The position numbers and the translations under genes are program-made. The notes below the pieces were generated by a model. It was not told the DNA's origin. It did no database searches and saw only the letters and a program-made list of their open reading frames with translations. From assembly GCA_029225065.1 (NCBI GenBank), contig JAQXVT010000053.1, positions 1 to 64,000 of the forward strand: a stretch of 64,000 nt of DNA, read 5' to 3'. This document shows, piece by piece, positions 7,848 through 17,796 of the stretch. The DNA is from Lachnospiraceae bacterium (GTDB taxonomy: Bacteria; Bacillota; Clostridia; Lachnospirales; Lachnospiraceae). The number at the start of each line of letters is the position of its first letter. The stretch's first letter is position 1.

Positions 7848-9914
7848 TTAAATCGCTCCTTCTTTCGTCATCTGTGTCAGTACTTCTTTTAATTTCTGCC
7901 GCGCACCATCCAGATCCGTACCGGTCAGCTGCGCTCCGGCGATGTTCATATGACCGCCGCCGCCAAGCCGCTCCATGATGATCTGTACGTTGACCTCATC
8001 GATTGAACGCGCACTGATAAAGATCTTTCCATTATAATCGGTGAGCACAAACGATGCTTTCACACCGATGATGTTGAGCAGCTCGTTCGCCGCCTGCGCG
8101 CCGACGACGTTCGGACTCTCGAGTCCCTCACTTGGGCAGACGCTGATTGCATAACAGCCCATAAAGGCCTCCGCGTGGCGCACCGCCTCTGCACGTGCCT
8201 TGTACGTCTCCATATCGTTTCGGAATGCCTTGCGCACCCGTGTCACATCCGCACCGTAGCGGCGCAGGAATGCTGCCGCTTCAAAAGTACGCATACCGGT
8301 CTTCGCCACAAAATTGTTTGTATCGATGATGATTCCCGCATAAATCGTATCCGCCTCATATGGCTTTAACTTGATACCATCATCATAATACTGCAGGATC
8401 TCCGAGATCATCTCACACGCCGAGGAAGCCGACGGCTCAATGTACGACAGTGATGCATTTTCAATCTTCTCTGTCGTCTGTCTGTGATGATCGAGCACAA
8501 CAATCGTCCGTGTCAGATACAGGATTTCCTCACATTCTGCGATGCTTGGCCGGTTCGCATCCACAACCACCACCACTGTATTCTGGTTTGTCATCTCAAT
8601 TGCCTGTTCATGGGTGATAAAGACCTTCGCATAGGATTCGTCCTTTTCCTTGAGCATACTCACCCAGGAACGAATGCTGCTGTTGAGATCCCCAAGTACA
8701 ATGTATGCCGGCTTATCTGCCTGCATCGCAGCCCTGCATACACCAACGCAGGCTCCAAGTGAATCGATATCCGTGTTTTTATGGCCCATTACGATCACCT
8801 GCTCACGCGCGGCGATCATTTCGCGAAGTGCCTGTGCCTTTACACGGGCACGCACACGCGTATTCTTCTCGGAATGCTGCGTCTTTCCGCCGAAAAACGC
8901 CATCTTATCCTTGTCCTTTACAACGGCCTGATCGCCACCACGCGCCAGCGCCATCTCCATCGCTACTCGGGCGGCCTCAAAATTCTGTGCGTATCCGCCG
9001 TTGTTGAGTCCGATGCCGATGCTGACTGTCGCTGCAATCGAGTTGCCAATGTTGACCGTCTTGACATCTTCGAGCACCGTAAACCGGTCATCCTCCAGCT
9101 GATCCAACCCCTTGCGGTTGATGACAAGGAGATATTTGTCCTTTTCCAGCTTTTTGATCAGGCCGTCTGCCGAGCAGATGTACTTTGTGATCCGTCGATC
9201 CACCAGAGCCTCCAGCATCGAACGGCGCACATCCTCCACGCTTTCCATGACTTCGTCATAGTTATCCACATACAGAAGTCCTACCACTGCAGTCTGTTCA
9301 TAATTCTCCTGCATATACCAGGAAAGCTCCGTCGTGTCAAGAAAACTCATTGCGATTGCACAGCACTCACCATTTAACAGTTCTACCGCATCGCTTCCCT
9401 GCACAACCTCCTCCAGGGAGATCCGACGCATCGTTACGCGATATTTTTTGCCGTCATAATCAATATCCACAATACGATCTTCCTGATCCAGCGGAAAATG
9501 TGCGGAATTGATCTGCGGAAAGATCGACGTGATGTTCTTATGGTAATCCTTCTTTTTTCCGGTCATCTCCGCGAGCCGGTCATTCATCCGAAGAATCCGG
9601 CCGTCTGTCTGCACCAGACCGTACGGAATCGACATATCCTTCAAAAGCGTGCGCTCCACGCCGCTGTACTGCGCTGCAAAATCCAGCAGCTCACTCAAAA
9701 CACGCGGCCGGTAATACAGATAAATTCCGATAATCGTCAGATACAGAATAATCGTAAACCCACCGACGATCACGCCAGCCAGCGTATTGATGTACAGCAC
9801 CACCGCTGTCAGAACAAGCAGCAGCAGCACAACGACCACGCACCAGTACCAGTGGCGCATCAGCTTGCCGCTGTACTTGAGCTGCATTTTATTTTTTATC
9901 TTGTCATTTTCCAT
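7848..9914 (-). CDS. gdpP: Cyclic-di-AMP phosphodiesterase GdpP (YybT)
   Basis: 688 residues with the full GdpP layout. Two N-terminal transmembrane helices (about 20-70) come first, then a PAS-like domain (about 80-150) and a degenerate GGDEF domain (about 175-310). The DHH domain (about 345-500) shows [17 protein letters not shown] and [10 protein letters not shown] plus LDHHRQ, and the DHHA1 domain ends near residue 680 ([15 protein letters not shown]). It hydrolyses c-di-AMP to pApA and so tunes potassium and cell-wall homeostasis. It opens the gdpP-rplI-dnaB operon. The DHH metal ligands appear intact. Confidence 0.97.
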   Translation of the reverse strand: MENDKIKNKMQLKYSGKLMRHWYWCVVVVLLLLVLTAVVLYINTLAGVIVGGFTIILYLTIIGIYLYYRPRVLSELLDFAAQYSGVERTLLKDMSIPYGLVQTDGRILRMNDRLAEMTGKKKDYHKNITSIFPQINSAHFPLDQEDRIVDIDYDGKKYRVTMRRISLEEVVQGSDAVELLNGECCAIAMSFLDTTELSWYMQENYEQTAVVGLLYVDNYDEVMESVEDVRRSMLEALVDRRITKYICSADGLIKKLEKDKYLLVINRKGLDQLEDDRFTVLEDVKTVNIGNSIAATVSIGIGLNNGGYAQNFEAARVAMEMALARGGDQAVVKDKDKMAFFGGKTQHSEKNTRVRARVKAQALREMIAAREQVIVMGHKNTDIDSLGACVGVCRAAMQADKPAYIVLGDLNSSIRSWVSMLKEKDESYAKVFITHEQAIEMTNQNTVVVVVDANRPSIAECEEILYLTRTIVVLDHHRQTTEKIENASLSYIEPSASSACEMISEILQYYDDGIKLKPYEADTIYAGIIIDTNNFVAKTGMRTFEAAAFLRRYGADVTRVRKAFRNDMETYKARAEAVRHAEAFMGCYAISVCPSEGLESPNVVGAQAANELLNIIGVKASFVLTDYNGKIFISARSIDEVNVQIIMERLGGGGHMNIAGAQLTGTDLDGARQKLKEVLTQMTKEGAI

Positions 9915-10139
9915 CGCTTCTGCCTTCCTGCCGGTAAATCCTCTGCTTATCTTACCGTATCTTTCCCGGCTCTGTAAAACGGACCTTCGTAATCCGCTGT
10001 CGCTTCGCGTTTCATTGCTTCCCGTTTTTTGCTTTCTCTTTTTTGTTTTCTGTCACTTTTTCCTTAATTCATTCCCTGCAGCCTGAACTTTTGCTGCCGT
10101 CCATTTTACCATATCCAGAGGAAGATGGGAAGTAGTTTC

Positions 10140-10805
10140 TTACGCCTCAATCATATTGCGGATCTTCTGCATTTCCTCGTCGATCGCAGTGATCGAATCC
10201 GCGCAGATACGCAGTTTTTCCATGATCACTTCCTCGTTCGTCACATTTTTCTTGTAGCGCAGTTTGTGATCGACACTTGCCCAGAAATCCATTGCAATCG
10301 TCCGAAACTGCACTTCCACCTTTACAAACGTCTTCCCTTCTTTCAAAAACACCGGAACTTCCAGAATCTGATGCAGGCTGCGATAACCGTTTGGCTTCGG
10401 ATTTTTAATGTAATCCTTCGTGCGCAGCAGCTGAATGTCGTCCTGATGCACCAGCAGATCAGAAAGTGCGTAGATATCCTCCTGGAACGCACACACAACA
10501 CGGAGCCCCGCCACATCAAACAGATTTTCCTCAATCTGCTGTTCCAGCGTTTCCTCATTGATCGGCAGTCCCTTGCGGCGCAGCTTTTCCATGATGCTCG
10601 CCGGACTTTTCAGCCGGCTCTTGATCGATTCAAACGGATTGCGGTCGTACTGAAGCGAAAACTCTGCGTTAAGTACTTTCAGCTTCGTCTCCACCTCCAT
10701 GATCGCGCATCGATATTTGTTCATCATTGCCATGTATCGTTTTCCGGTCTCCAGCATATTGATATACGTGCTGTATTCGTCCAGAATTTTAGTCTCTTTT
10801 TCCAC
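10140..10805 (-). CDS. Small alarmone synthetase, RelQ/YjbM-like GTP pyrophosphokinase
   Basis: 221 residues comprising only the RelA/SpoT synthetase domain, without the HD hydrolase or TGS/ACT regions. Visible features are the basic SIKSRLKSPASIMEKLRRKGLP substrate-binding stretch, DVAGLRVVCAFQEDIYALSDLL and KPNGYRSLHQIL (the conserved NGYxSxH motif), and VEVQFRTIAMDFWASVDHKLRYK. It transfers pyrophosphate from ATP to GDP/GTP to make (p)ppGpp during stress. It is transcribed alone between gdpP and the sugar importer, next to the c-di-AMP phosphodiesterase gene. Whether it is RelQ-like (oligomeric, pppGpp-activated) or RelP-like cannot be settled by eye; length and order favour RelQ. Confidence 0.93.
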   Translation of the reverse strand: MEKETKILDEYSTYINMLETGKRYMAMMNKYRCAIMEVETKLKVLNAEFSLQYDRNPFESIKSRLKSPASIMEKLRRKGLPINEETLEQQIEENLFDVAGLRVVCAFQEDIYALSDLLVHQDDIQLLRTKDYIKNPKPNGYRSLHQILEVPVFLKEGKTFVKVEVQFRTIAMDFWASVDHKLRYKKNVTNEEVIMEKLRICADSITAIDEEMQKIRNMIEA

Positions 10806-11021
10806 CTTTTCCTCCGCCTCCGGAATGCTTTTTCTGATACGGCATTCTTCTGGTTTTCGCGTTCCTTTTTCGTCGTTCTTTCTTCTATTTTTCTTTTCGT
10901 TCCCGTATCCATTCTATTTTACCATAAAATGCGTTCTATTTCCTCTGATTTTTTCAATCTATTTGTGAAATTCTTCTAAACTGCTGCCGTTCAAAGACAA
11001 GTAAAATTTTATAAAACAGGC

Positions 11022-11062
11022 CGAAAAGCGCAGACCTCCTTTCGGAACACCTGCGCTTTTCT
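11022..11062 (-). terminator. Hairpin terminator after the sugar-binding protein gene
   Basis: GAAAAGCGCAG pairs perfectly with CTGCGCTTTTC around a 17-base loop, 60 bases downstream of the solute-binding protein stop. T-rich sequence (TGTTTTATAAAATTTT) follows on the minus strand. The inner bases ACACCTGCGCTTTT recur in the palindromic repeat at 37985. Confidence 0.7.
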
Positions 11063-11121
11063 CTATCTCAGTTTTTTCTTCTTATTTTTCTGTCTGCTCT
11101 CTATTCGCCTTCAGATCGGTT

Positions 11122-12393
11122 TTATTCTGCTCCGTCGATTGCTGCCCACTGCTCTTCGATTGCTGCGCATGTAGCGTCCTTATCTGCGCTGCCCGTGATA
11201 TAGGACTGAATCAGCTCGCCGAATACCTGATGCCAGCTGTCGGTTGAGTAGCAGATTCCAAGTGCTGCGCTGCCCTCAGATGCTTCCAGTTCGCTTCCCT
11301 GCTTAATGATCTCGAAGCTGCTCTCGCCCTCAGTCTGTACCGGCGGAACTACGCCTGCTACATCCGTAAACCAGTTGATGCCATAATCAGATGTATACCA
11401 CCAGTTCACGAAATCAAGTGTTGCCTGCAGTGCCTCTGACTCGTTGTATACATGAAGTGCCTGGTCAGAACCGGAGATAATCTTGCACTGGTCTGCCTTA
11501 TCGCTTACCGGATAGCCGTTGAAGCCAATCTGAAGATCCGGGTCGATTGCAAGGGAATCTGCCTCGATCCATGCGCCCTGTCCAAGTACCATCGCTGCCT
11601 CGCCGCTTCCGAACGCTGCCAGCTCGTTCTCAAGTGCGGTCTCAAGCGGCTTGTCGTCGCCGTACTGAATTGCCAGATCGATGAAATCAAAGAAATTGTT
11701 GTAAAGTGCCGGATAATCCGCAACCTTTGCCTCGCCCTTTTCGAAGGATGCTACGAGATCGGATACCTGAACGCCTGCATCACCTGCAGCTGCTGCCAGG
11801 AAATGCTGCCATACATGTTTGAATACCCACCACTCACTGAAGCCCGTCGTAAACGGTTTGTAGCCTGCCTCAGAAATCTTCTCGCATGCTGCCTTCAGCT
11901 CTTCGGTTGTCTTCGGGAACTCGGTGATGCCGCACTCCTCAAAGATTGCCTTGTTGTATACGATTCCAAAATAGTTGCCCTTGATTGCAAGGCCGTAAAC
12001 GCCATTGCCGTCTTCCGGAGATTTCATTGCGGATGCAACGGACGGAAGCATCGTCTCAGTCAGCGGCTGGCCGGTCAGATCATAGGACCACTCTTTGTAT
12101 ACATCGATCTCTTTTCCTGATGTCGATGAGAAAATATCCGGAACCTCGCCTGAATTCAGCTTTGCCTTGAGCAGCGTCGGGTAATCGTTCTGCGTTGTCT
12201 CGTAGTTGATCGTAACGTCCGGAGCCACCTCTTTGTACGCCTCAATCAGCTCGTTGATTGCATCTGCATACTCCGGCTGGCTGATAAACATGTAAACCTC
12301 ATTTTCATCTGCCAGTGCTGCCGTTCCCATCGTTCCGAATGCACTTGCTGCCACTGCTGCTCCAAGTATCAGGCTCAGTAATCTTCTTTTCAT
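11122..12393 (-). CDS. Extracellular sugar-binding protein (family 1) of an ABC importer
   Basis: 423 residues. A Sec signal peptide (MKRRLLSLILGAAVAASAFG, likely cut after AALA near residue 28) precedes a family-1 solute-binding fold: NELIEAYKEVAPDVTINYE, LLKAKLNSGEVPDIF, YGLAIKGNYFGIVYNKAIFEECG and GSGEAAMVLGQGAWI. There is no Cys at the signal-peptide end, so no lipobox, which is unusual for a Gram-positive binding protein. It is the last gene of an operon with two permeases; a small hairpin (GCAGTAtccaTACTGC) about 60 bases before it may set its separate expression level. No ATPase gene is present, so a shared MsmX-type ATPase elsewhere is likely. The sugar is unknown; oligosaccharides are the family norm. 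Confidence 0.92.
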   Translation of the reverse strand: MKRRLLSLILGAAVAASAFGTMGTAALADENEVYMFISQPEYADAINELIEAYKEVAPDVTINYETTQNDYPTLLKAKLNSGEVPDIFSSTSGKEIDVYKEWSYDLTGQPLTETMLPSVASAMKSPEDGNGVYGLAIKGNYFGIVYNKAIFEECGITEFPKTTEELKAACEKISEAGYKPFTTGFSEWWVFKHVWQHFLAAAAGDAGVQVSDLVASFEKGEAKVADYPALYNNFFDFIDLAIQYGDDKPLETALENELAAFGSGEAAMVLGQGAWIEADSLAIDPDLQIGFNGYPVSDKADQCKIISGSDQALHVYNESEALQATLDFVNWWYTSDYGINWFTDVAGVVPPVQTEGESSFEIIKQGSELEASEGSAALGICYSTDSWHQVFGELIQSYITGSADKDATCAAIEEQWAAIDGAE

Positions 12394-12563
12394 GTTTTTT
12401 CCTCCTTTTTTACTTTACATGATATAAGTTTTCACTACTTTTTATTTCAGCAGTATGGATACTGCCTTATTTCCGTTTTTGTCTGTATCAGCTTCTCCTG
12501 TTTCCTTTTTATCCGATACAGTTTTTCCAAATTCTGTTTCTTGCGCTTTGATTTTGAGTATGC

Positions 12564-13406
12564 TCAGCCTTTCACTGCACCTGCCACAACGCCCTCCACA
12601 ATGTACTTCTGCAGCAGGACAAAAATAATGATAGATGGTGTAACCGCAAGCACCATGGCCGTCATTGCGTAATGCCACTTTGTATTCATCTGTCCGATGA
12701 AAGTATACGCTGCAAGCACAAGCGTCTTCGTCTTGTTGCTGCTGTTGACCATCAGAAGCGGAAGCAGGAAGTCGTTCCAGATCCACATGACATCCAGCAC
12801 GATAACGGTCACCGTAACGGACTTTAGCAGTGGGAAAATAACCGATATAAATGTGCGGGTCGTCGATGCGCCGTCAATCTTTGCACTCTCATCCAGTTCC
12901 CGCGGGATTGTTTTCATAAAGTTATAAAAAATGAAAGTCGCCATCGGGATGCCGAAGCCCCAGTACTGAACGCCAAGTCCCAGTCTGCTTCCGGAAAGAT
13001 GAATCACATTCATCGCCTTAAGCAGCGTGATCATGATCGTCTGAAACGGAATCAGCATCGGTGTGATAATCAGGAAATGCGCCAGCTTCGTGTACTTCGA
13101 TCTCCTGCGGTCGAGCATGTAGGCCGCCGCCGAGCTGAATACCACAATCCCCGCAATACCGGTCACGGTAATCAATACGTTGTTTCCGAACAGGCGGAAA
13201 TAATCGATCTTATTGATTACATACGTATAATTTTCCAGCTCCGCGTGGGATGGAAGCGCGATTGCGTCCTTCACGATCTCTCCGAACGGCTTGAACGAAT
13301 TCATATACATCAGATAGACCGGATAAATATAAATCAGCGCCACCAGCAGAAGCACAATCAGAAAAATGATGCGCTTAATACGTTTTTTTGTCTTGTTCCC
13401 CGTCAT
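12564..13406 (-). CDS. Sugar ABC transporter permease (MsmG/LacG type)
   Basis: 280 residues with six predicted transmembrane helices and the EAA loop MKTIPRELDESAKIDGASTTRTFISVIFPLLKS near residues 165-200, which docks the ATPase. It belongs to the carbohydrate-uptake CUT1 permeases (MalG-like). The start overlaps the stop of the partner permease by four bases, so the two are translationally coupled. Confidence 0.96.
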   Translation of the reverse strand: MTGNKTKKRIKRIIFLIVLLLVALIYIYPVYLMYMNSFKPFGEIVKDAIALPSHAELENYTYVINKIDYFRLFGNNVLITVTGIAGIVVFSSAAAYMLDRRRSKYTKLAHFLIITPMLIPFQTIMITLLKAMNVIHLSGSRLGLGVQYWGFGIPMATFIFYNFMKTIPRELDESAKIDGASTTRTFISVIFPLLKSVTVTVIVLDVMWIWNDFLLPLLMVNSSNKTKTLVLAAYTFIGQMNTKWHYAMTAMVLAVTPSIIIFVLLQKYIVEGVVAGAVKG

Positions 13407-14287
13407 AACTCCACCTCCCTGCTGCTGAACAGCTTCAGCACGAACTGTGTCACGACAAGCACTACCAGGAAGTAGATGATCGATTCTGCCGAACCGAGTC
13501 CGTAATGGTTGTTCTGGAATGCTTCCTTATAAATCTGAAGCGTCACACTGTAGGTCGATGCGCCCGGCCCACCTTTGGTCAGCGCCAGAATAATATCAAA
13601 TACCTTCAGTCCGTTTGTCAGCGACATGAACACGCAGGTCGTGATCGATGGTCCGAGAAGCGGAAGCGTCACCTTAAAGAAACGCTGACGGTTCGATGCG
13701 CCGTCTACAACTGCCGCCTCCAGCACATCCGTCGGAAGCGCCTGCAGACCGGCGATATACAAAACAATGTAAAATCCAAGTGACTGCCAGATACCGACCA
13801 TTACAACAGAGAAAAATGCAATCTTCGGATCGCCGAGCCAGCTTAAATTCCATACGCCCCAGCCTGTGATATCGTACAGCTTCGCAAAGCCCTGCGTAAA
13901 GATGAACTTCCAGATAAAACCGACGATCGTCATACTCATGATATACGGGATAAAAAATACGCCGCGAAGCACATTTGCAATCTTCAGCTTTTTCGTCAGA
14001 CATACCGCGAGTGCCAGCGCAAATACATTGGAAAATACCATAAACAATATTGTGTATTTTCCGGTAAAAAGCAATGCATCCTTAAACTCGCTGCTCTCCA
14101 GAAAAATTGTCCGGAAGTTTTCCAGTCCGATGAATTCTGCGTCCTTTGCGATGCCGTTCCACTTTGTCAGGGAATAATAACCGCTCATGACAAATGGAAT
14201 GTACATCATCATCGTAACCAGAACGATTGCCGGAAGCGTATAAATCACAGTTTCCAGCGCCTCTTTTCTCTTTCGCTTTGATTTCAC
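13403..14287 (-). CDS. Sugar ABC transporter permease (MsmF/LacF type)
   Basis: 294 residues, six transmembrane helices, and the EAA motif ALPTDVLEAAVVDGASNRQRFFKVTLPLLGPS near residues 180-215. It is the MalF-type half of the CUT1 importer, without the large periplasmic insertion of enteric MalF. It is the first gene of the permease-permease-binding protein operon, divergent from the histidine kinase/response regulator pair that probably controls it. Confidence 0.96.
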   Translation of the reverse strand: MKSKRKRKEALETVIYTLPAIVLVTMMMYIPFVMSGYYSLTKWNGIAKDAEFIGLENFRTIFLESSEFKDALLFTGKYTILFMVFSNVFALALAVCLTKKLKIANVLRGVFFIPYIMSMTIVGFIWKFIFTQGFAKLYDITGWGVWNLSWLGDPKIAFFSVVMVGIWQSLGFYIVLYIAGLQALPTDVLEAAVVDGASNRQRFFKVTLPLLGPSITTCVFMSLTNGLKVFDIILALTKGGPGASTYSVTLQIYKEAFQNNHYGLGSAESIIYFLVVLVVTQFVLKLFSSREVEL

Positions 14288-14418
14288 ACTGCCCTCTCCC
14301 TTCTGTCTTCATTTCGCTTTTTGTACATGCATCTTCCGTACAGGCTGCTGCATCAGATCTGCTTCCTGCTTCATCCAAAGCAGATCTTTTCTCTGTTTCT
14401 TATTCGGCCTGCATATTC

Positions 14419-14456
14419 TGTATGTTTTGCATGTCACTTTGTATGTTTTCATTATA
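14419..14456 (-). promoter_or_regulatory. Candidate promoter and direct repeats for the sugar importer operon
   Basis: A perfect minus-strand TATAAT (14451-14456) has only a poor -35 (TTTTAA at 17 bases), as expected for an activated promoter. Just downstream, TGTATGTTTT (plus-strand reading) occurs twice, at 14419-14428 and 14440-14449, exactly 21 bases apart. Two-turn direct repeats are the usual layout for AraC-type regulators such as the one encoded at 16635. However, they lie downstream of the -10, where activators do not normally bind. The divergent kinase gene has its own TATAAT at 14565-14570. Confidence 0.45.
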
Positions 14457-14719
14457 TCTTCCGTCTCTTTTTATTAAAATGGAATTTTGTGAACGAAAAG
14501 CAGGAAAATAATGAACAAAACTTTTATTTTACCAGTCATGCTTTTCGTCATTTCTTCCATGTGCTATAATGTTTCTATCATTTTTATATACCCATTTAAC
14601 CGAATTTGACAGGCAGCAAAACGTATTACAAAGATCACAAGTAAAGTTTATTCCAAACTTTGCAGAATAATATGCAGTAAAATATGACTTACCTGCATCA
14701 GAAAGGAACAATTTCAGCT

Positions 14720-16510
14720 ATGAATACTCCAGTTTCCGCACACAAATTTTCCCGCCTCCGCAGCCGGATGCCGCTCTGGGCGCAGCTCGTCGTCATGCTC
14801 ACCTTTGTGACCACTGCGCTGCTCTCTTTTATTCTGCTCCGCGACTACCAGAACAACCGGCGCAGTATCATCGACCGGCAGATTTCCACCTCCGGGCATC
14901 TGCTCGATCTGGAGCTGCAGAACCTCGATCAGTACATAAAGGAGCTCACCTCCTTCTGCCTGCAGCCACTTTACGACAACGATCTTTCCAGAATTCTCTC
15001 TGCAAAAGAGCCTCTTTCCCAGACGGATGAGACCTACGTTTTAAATCAGATGCGCACCTATTTCTTTTCCCGCAATGATTTAAACGGTTATCAGATCTGT
15101 CGGCTCGCGGACGGAAGCGTTTACGGCCGCAGCGGACAGATACAGCATTTTCGAAAGCTGTCTGACGGCACTGCTTTTCCGGATGAAGCAGTCACTGCAA
15201 GCTCAGAGGGCAAATATTTTCACGCAATTCTTCCCTCCGAGCAGAAAAACGGCTTTTTTGACTACTATCAATCGATCATCCGCATCAAAAACAAACAGCC
15301 CGCCGCCGTCATCCGGTTGGAAATCAACCGTTCTTTTGCAGCAGCTCTCAATCAGAGTCACGCGGCAAACGGCGAATTTCTCTGTATCCTGAATCAAAAC
15401 GGTCAGCTGCTTTTCTCCGGCTCTGAATTATTAGACGATATCGATTCAGATACCTTAAAAAAGATAAGCGAAATCGCATCTGCCCAGTCTGCCTCTATTG
15501 AAATTGATGGAAAAAAATGGCTCTGCATCTCCTGTCTGGATGACCGGTTCGGCATGCAGCTTGTTTCTTTTTGCCCCATACAGCAAATCGACGCACAGAT
15601 TTCTTTTATTCTGAAAAGCAGCCTGCTGCTGGGCATGCTCACCTGGCTACTCGCCGCGTTTGCAACGGTTCTGATTGTACGCCTGACAACCGCACCGCTG
15701 ACCGCGTTCAGCCGCCGTATGAAAGAGGTTGGAAATGGCAACTTTTCCCCGATTGAAGAAAATGGTGGAAGCCGTGAGCTGCTCGCACTCTCCCGGAGTT
15801 TCAATGAGATGGTCAGCCACATTGACGAGCTGATCAATCAGAATTACGTCTCCGAGATCAACGAAAAGACCGCGCGTCTCGCTGCGCTCGAAGCTCAGCT
15901 CAACCCGCATTTTCTCTACAATACGCTTCAGGCGATCGGCACAGAAGCACTTTTAAATGATCAGCCTCAGATCAACCGCATGCTCGCCTCGCTTGCAGCA
16001 AACCTGCGCTATTCGATCAAAGGCGGCGATCCGGTTCGCTTAAAAGACGAGATTGTATATGTCAACAATTACATTATGCTGCAGAAAATACGTTTTGAGG
16101 AACGGCTGCACGTCCAGATCGGGATTTCCGGCGAGTACGACAATTTTCTGATTCCGAAAATCAGCATTCAGACCCTTGTCGAAAATTCGATCCTGCACGG
16201 TTTTGATGATACGACAGAATCAATTTCCATCCATATCCGTGCATCGCGCAAAGGAGACCTGCTGCAGATTCAGGTCACAGACGACGGCTGCGGCATCGAT
16301 GAACCGCACCTGAAGGAGTTGAAATCTGAATTTCAAAATTATCTCACGCCCGGCCACATCGGAAAGATCGGCCTCGCCAACCTCTACAGCCGCCTGCAGA
16401 TTCTGTATCAGGGAAAGGCTTCGCTTGAGATCGAAAGCTCGCCTCATCAGGGAACTTCCGTCACCTTGCTGCTTCCGGCCACGACGGTGCTGACGGAGGT
16501 GCCGCGCTAA
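14720..16510 (+). CDS. Sensor histidine kinase, YesM/LytS type
   Basis: I choose the ATG at 14720 (AAAGGA 11 bases upstream) over the track start at 14684, giving 596 residues. One transmembrane helix (about 22-42), an extracellular sensor region to about 295, a second helix (about 298-322) and a HAMP segment lead to the His_kinase domain with LEAQLNPHFLYNTLQAIG near residue 395. An HATPase domain follows (ENSILHGF N-box, DDGCGID, GKIGLANLYSRLQ). It autophosphorylates in response to an external ligand, in this family usually a sugar or its binding protein. It is followed by its AraC-type regulator and divergent from the CUT1 importer. Confidence 0.94.
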   Translation: MNTPVSAHKFSRLRSRMPLWAQLVVMLTFVTTALLSFILLRDYQNNRRSIIDRQISTSGHLLDLELQNLDQYIKELTSFCLQPLYDNDLSRILSAKEPLSQTDETYVLNQMRTYFFSRNDLNGYQICRLADGSVYGRSGQIQHFRKLSDGTAFPDEAVTASSEGKYFHAILPSEQKNGFFDYYQSIIRIKNKQPAAVIRLEINRSFAAALNQSHAANGEFLCILNQNGQLLFSGSELLDDIDSDTLKKISEIASAQSASIEIDGKKWLCISCLDDRFGMQLVSFCPIQQIDAQISFILKSSLLLGMLTWLLAAFATVLIVRLTTAPLTAFSRRMKEVGNGNFSPIEENGGSRELLALSRSFNEMVSHIDELINQNYVSEINEKTARLAALEAQLNPHFLYNTLQAIGTEALLNDQPQINRMLASLAANLRYSIKGGDPVRLKDEIVYVNNYIMLQKIRFEERLHVQIGISGEYDNFLIPKISIQTLVENSILHGFDDTTESISIHIRASRKGDLLQIQVTDDGCGIDEPHLKELKSEFQNYLTPGHIGKIGLANLYSRLQILYQGKASLEIESSPHQGTSVTLLLPATTVLTEVPR

Positions 16511-16634
16511 TTGATAACAAAATATTAATCTTTCAGGATTTTTTACAGCATGTGCTGTTCCATCACTGCACCAGTCACAACTGAGTCCATTCAGGCAGCG
16601 CTTATCTGCTTTGTTCAAAGAGGAGGAATTTTTT

Positions 16635-17375
16635 ATGTACCGCGCAATCATCATCGACGACGAAAAACCGGTCCGCATCGCCGTCAGCAAACTCGGCCAC
16701 TGGTCCACCTTTCAGATCGAGGAGCCGCCCGCCATGGCATCCAACGGAAAAGAGGCGATCCGCACGATGCGCGAGCTGCACCCGCACCTCGCCTTTGTCG
16801 ACATGAATATGCCGGTCATGAACGGCTCCCAGTTTCTGCAGCAGGCCGCCGCAGAATTTCCGGACACCCGTTTTATCGTGATCAGCGGCTACGACGAATT
16901 TTCCTACGCGCAGCAGGCCATCCGCTGCGGCGCCGTCGATTACCTCTTAAAACCGATTATTGAGGAGGACTTAAATCAGGCAATCCTGCACGCCATGCAG
17001 TCCATCGATCCCTCCTTCGCCCCACTGCCGCAGGACCGCTGCAGCGCGCCGCCGGATTCCGATGCCGTGATCGACATCATTCACGATTACATCGATAAAA
17101 ATTATACAGAAAACATCAAGATCTCGATGTTCGCTGACCGCTATTTTTTCTCCCGCGAATACCTTTCGAAGCAGTTTAAGTCACGCTACGGCTGCGGCAT
17201 CTACGAATACGTCCTGCAGGTTCGCATGGAGCGCGCCAAAGAGCTTCTCCTCGACCCCGACATCAAGGTCCAGGACATCGCGCAGCGCATTGGCTACACC
17301 GACAACAACTACTTCAGCAAGGCGTTCCGCAACTACTATGGGATTTCGCCGAGCGCGTTCCGGCAGAGGACGTGA
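16635..17375 (+). CDS. Response regulator with AraC-type output domain (YesN-like)
   Basis: The ATG at 16635 is preceded by AGAGGAGG, so I trim eight residues from the track ORF; the product is 246 residues. The receiver domain (YRAIIIDDEKPVRIAVSK, phospho-acceptor in AFVDMNMPVMNG, conserved Lys in DYLLKPI) is followed after a short linker by an AraC/XylS double HTH (YFFSREYLSKQFKSRYG...IAQRIGYTDNNYFSKAFRNYYGISPSAFR). It is cotranscribed with the kinase and probably activates the divergent importer operon. It is much shorter than the 533-residue YesN-like protein at 45769 because it lacks the middle domain. Confidence 0.95.
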   Translation: MYRAIIIDDEKPVRIAVSKLGHWSTFQIEEPPAMASNGKEAIRTMRELHPHLAFVDMNMPVMNGSQFLQQAAAEFPDTRFIVISGYDEFSYAQQAIRCGAVDYLLKPIIEEDLNQAILHAMQSIDPSFAPLPQDRCSAPPDSDAVIDIIHDYIDKNYTENIKISMFADRYFFSREYLSKQFKSRYGCGIYEYVLQVRMERAKELLLDPDIKVQDIAQRIGYTDNNYFSKAFRNYYGISPSAFRQRT

Positions 17376-17406
17376 AAACAGAAAAACTTATAGATTCAGC
17401 AAAAAG

Positions 17407-17450
17407 AAAAAGCCCTTAAATACCGGAAATTCCAGTATTTAAAGGCTTTT
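17407..17450. terminator. Terminator between response regulator and rpsR (convergent)
   Basis: AAAAGCCCTTAAATACCGG pairs with CCAGTATTTAAAGGCTTTT, a long stem with A/T tracts on both sides. It can end both the plus-strand two-component transcript and the minus-strand rpsF-ssb-rpsR transcript. Confidence 0.9.
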
Positions 17451-17478
17451 CGTACATTTACTTTTTCGGTCAGGCTAA

Positions 17479-17742
17479 TTAGTCCTGTACGTACGGCATA
17501 AGAGCTACGTGACGTGCTCTCTTGATCGCTACGGTAAGAGCTCTCTGATGCTTTGCACAGTTTCCTGTGATTCTTCTCGGAAGGATTTTTCCTCTCTCAG
17601 ATACGTATCTCTTGAGCTTGTTTACGTCCTTGTAATCGATCTCGTTGTTCTCTTTGCCACAGAATACGCAGACTTTCTTTCTTCTGCGGATCGTGCCCCT
17701 TCTCTTCATCGGAGCATCGCCTCTATCTTTATTGAATGCCAT
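17479..17742 (-). CDS. rpsR: 30S ribosomal protein S18
   Basis: 87 residues. It contains [36 protein letters not shown] and [21 protein letters not shown], the core of bS18. It binds 16S rRNA together with S6 on the platform of the small subunit. Third gene of rpsF-ssb-rpsR. The CxxC pair with another Cys is typical of zinc-containing S18 forms. Confidence 0.98.
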   Translation of the reverse strand: MAFNKDRGDAPMKRRGTIRRRKKVCVFCGKENNEIDYKDVNKLKRYVSERGKILPRRITGNCAKHQRALTVAIKRARHVALMPYVQD

Positions 17743-17796
17743 TGCATGACCCTCCTTCTTTTACGCATTATACTGTAACAGTAATTAAATTTAAAT

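Noticed and set aside
12442-12786. 114-residue ORF overlapping the permease 3' end
   Set aside because: It is an alternative frame over the permease gene with biased composition and no start signal.
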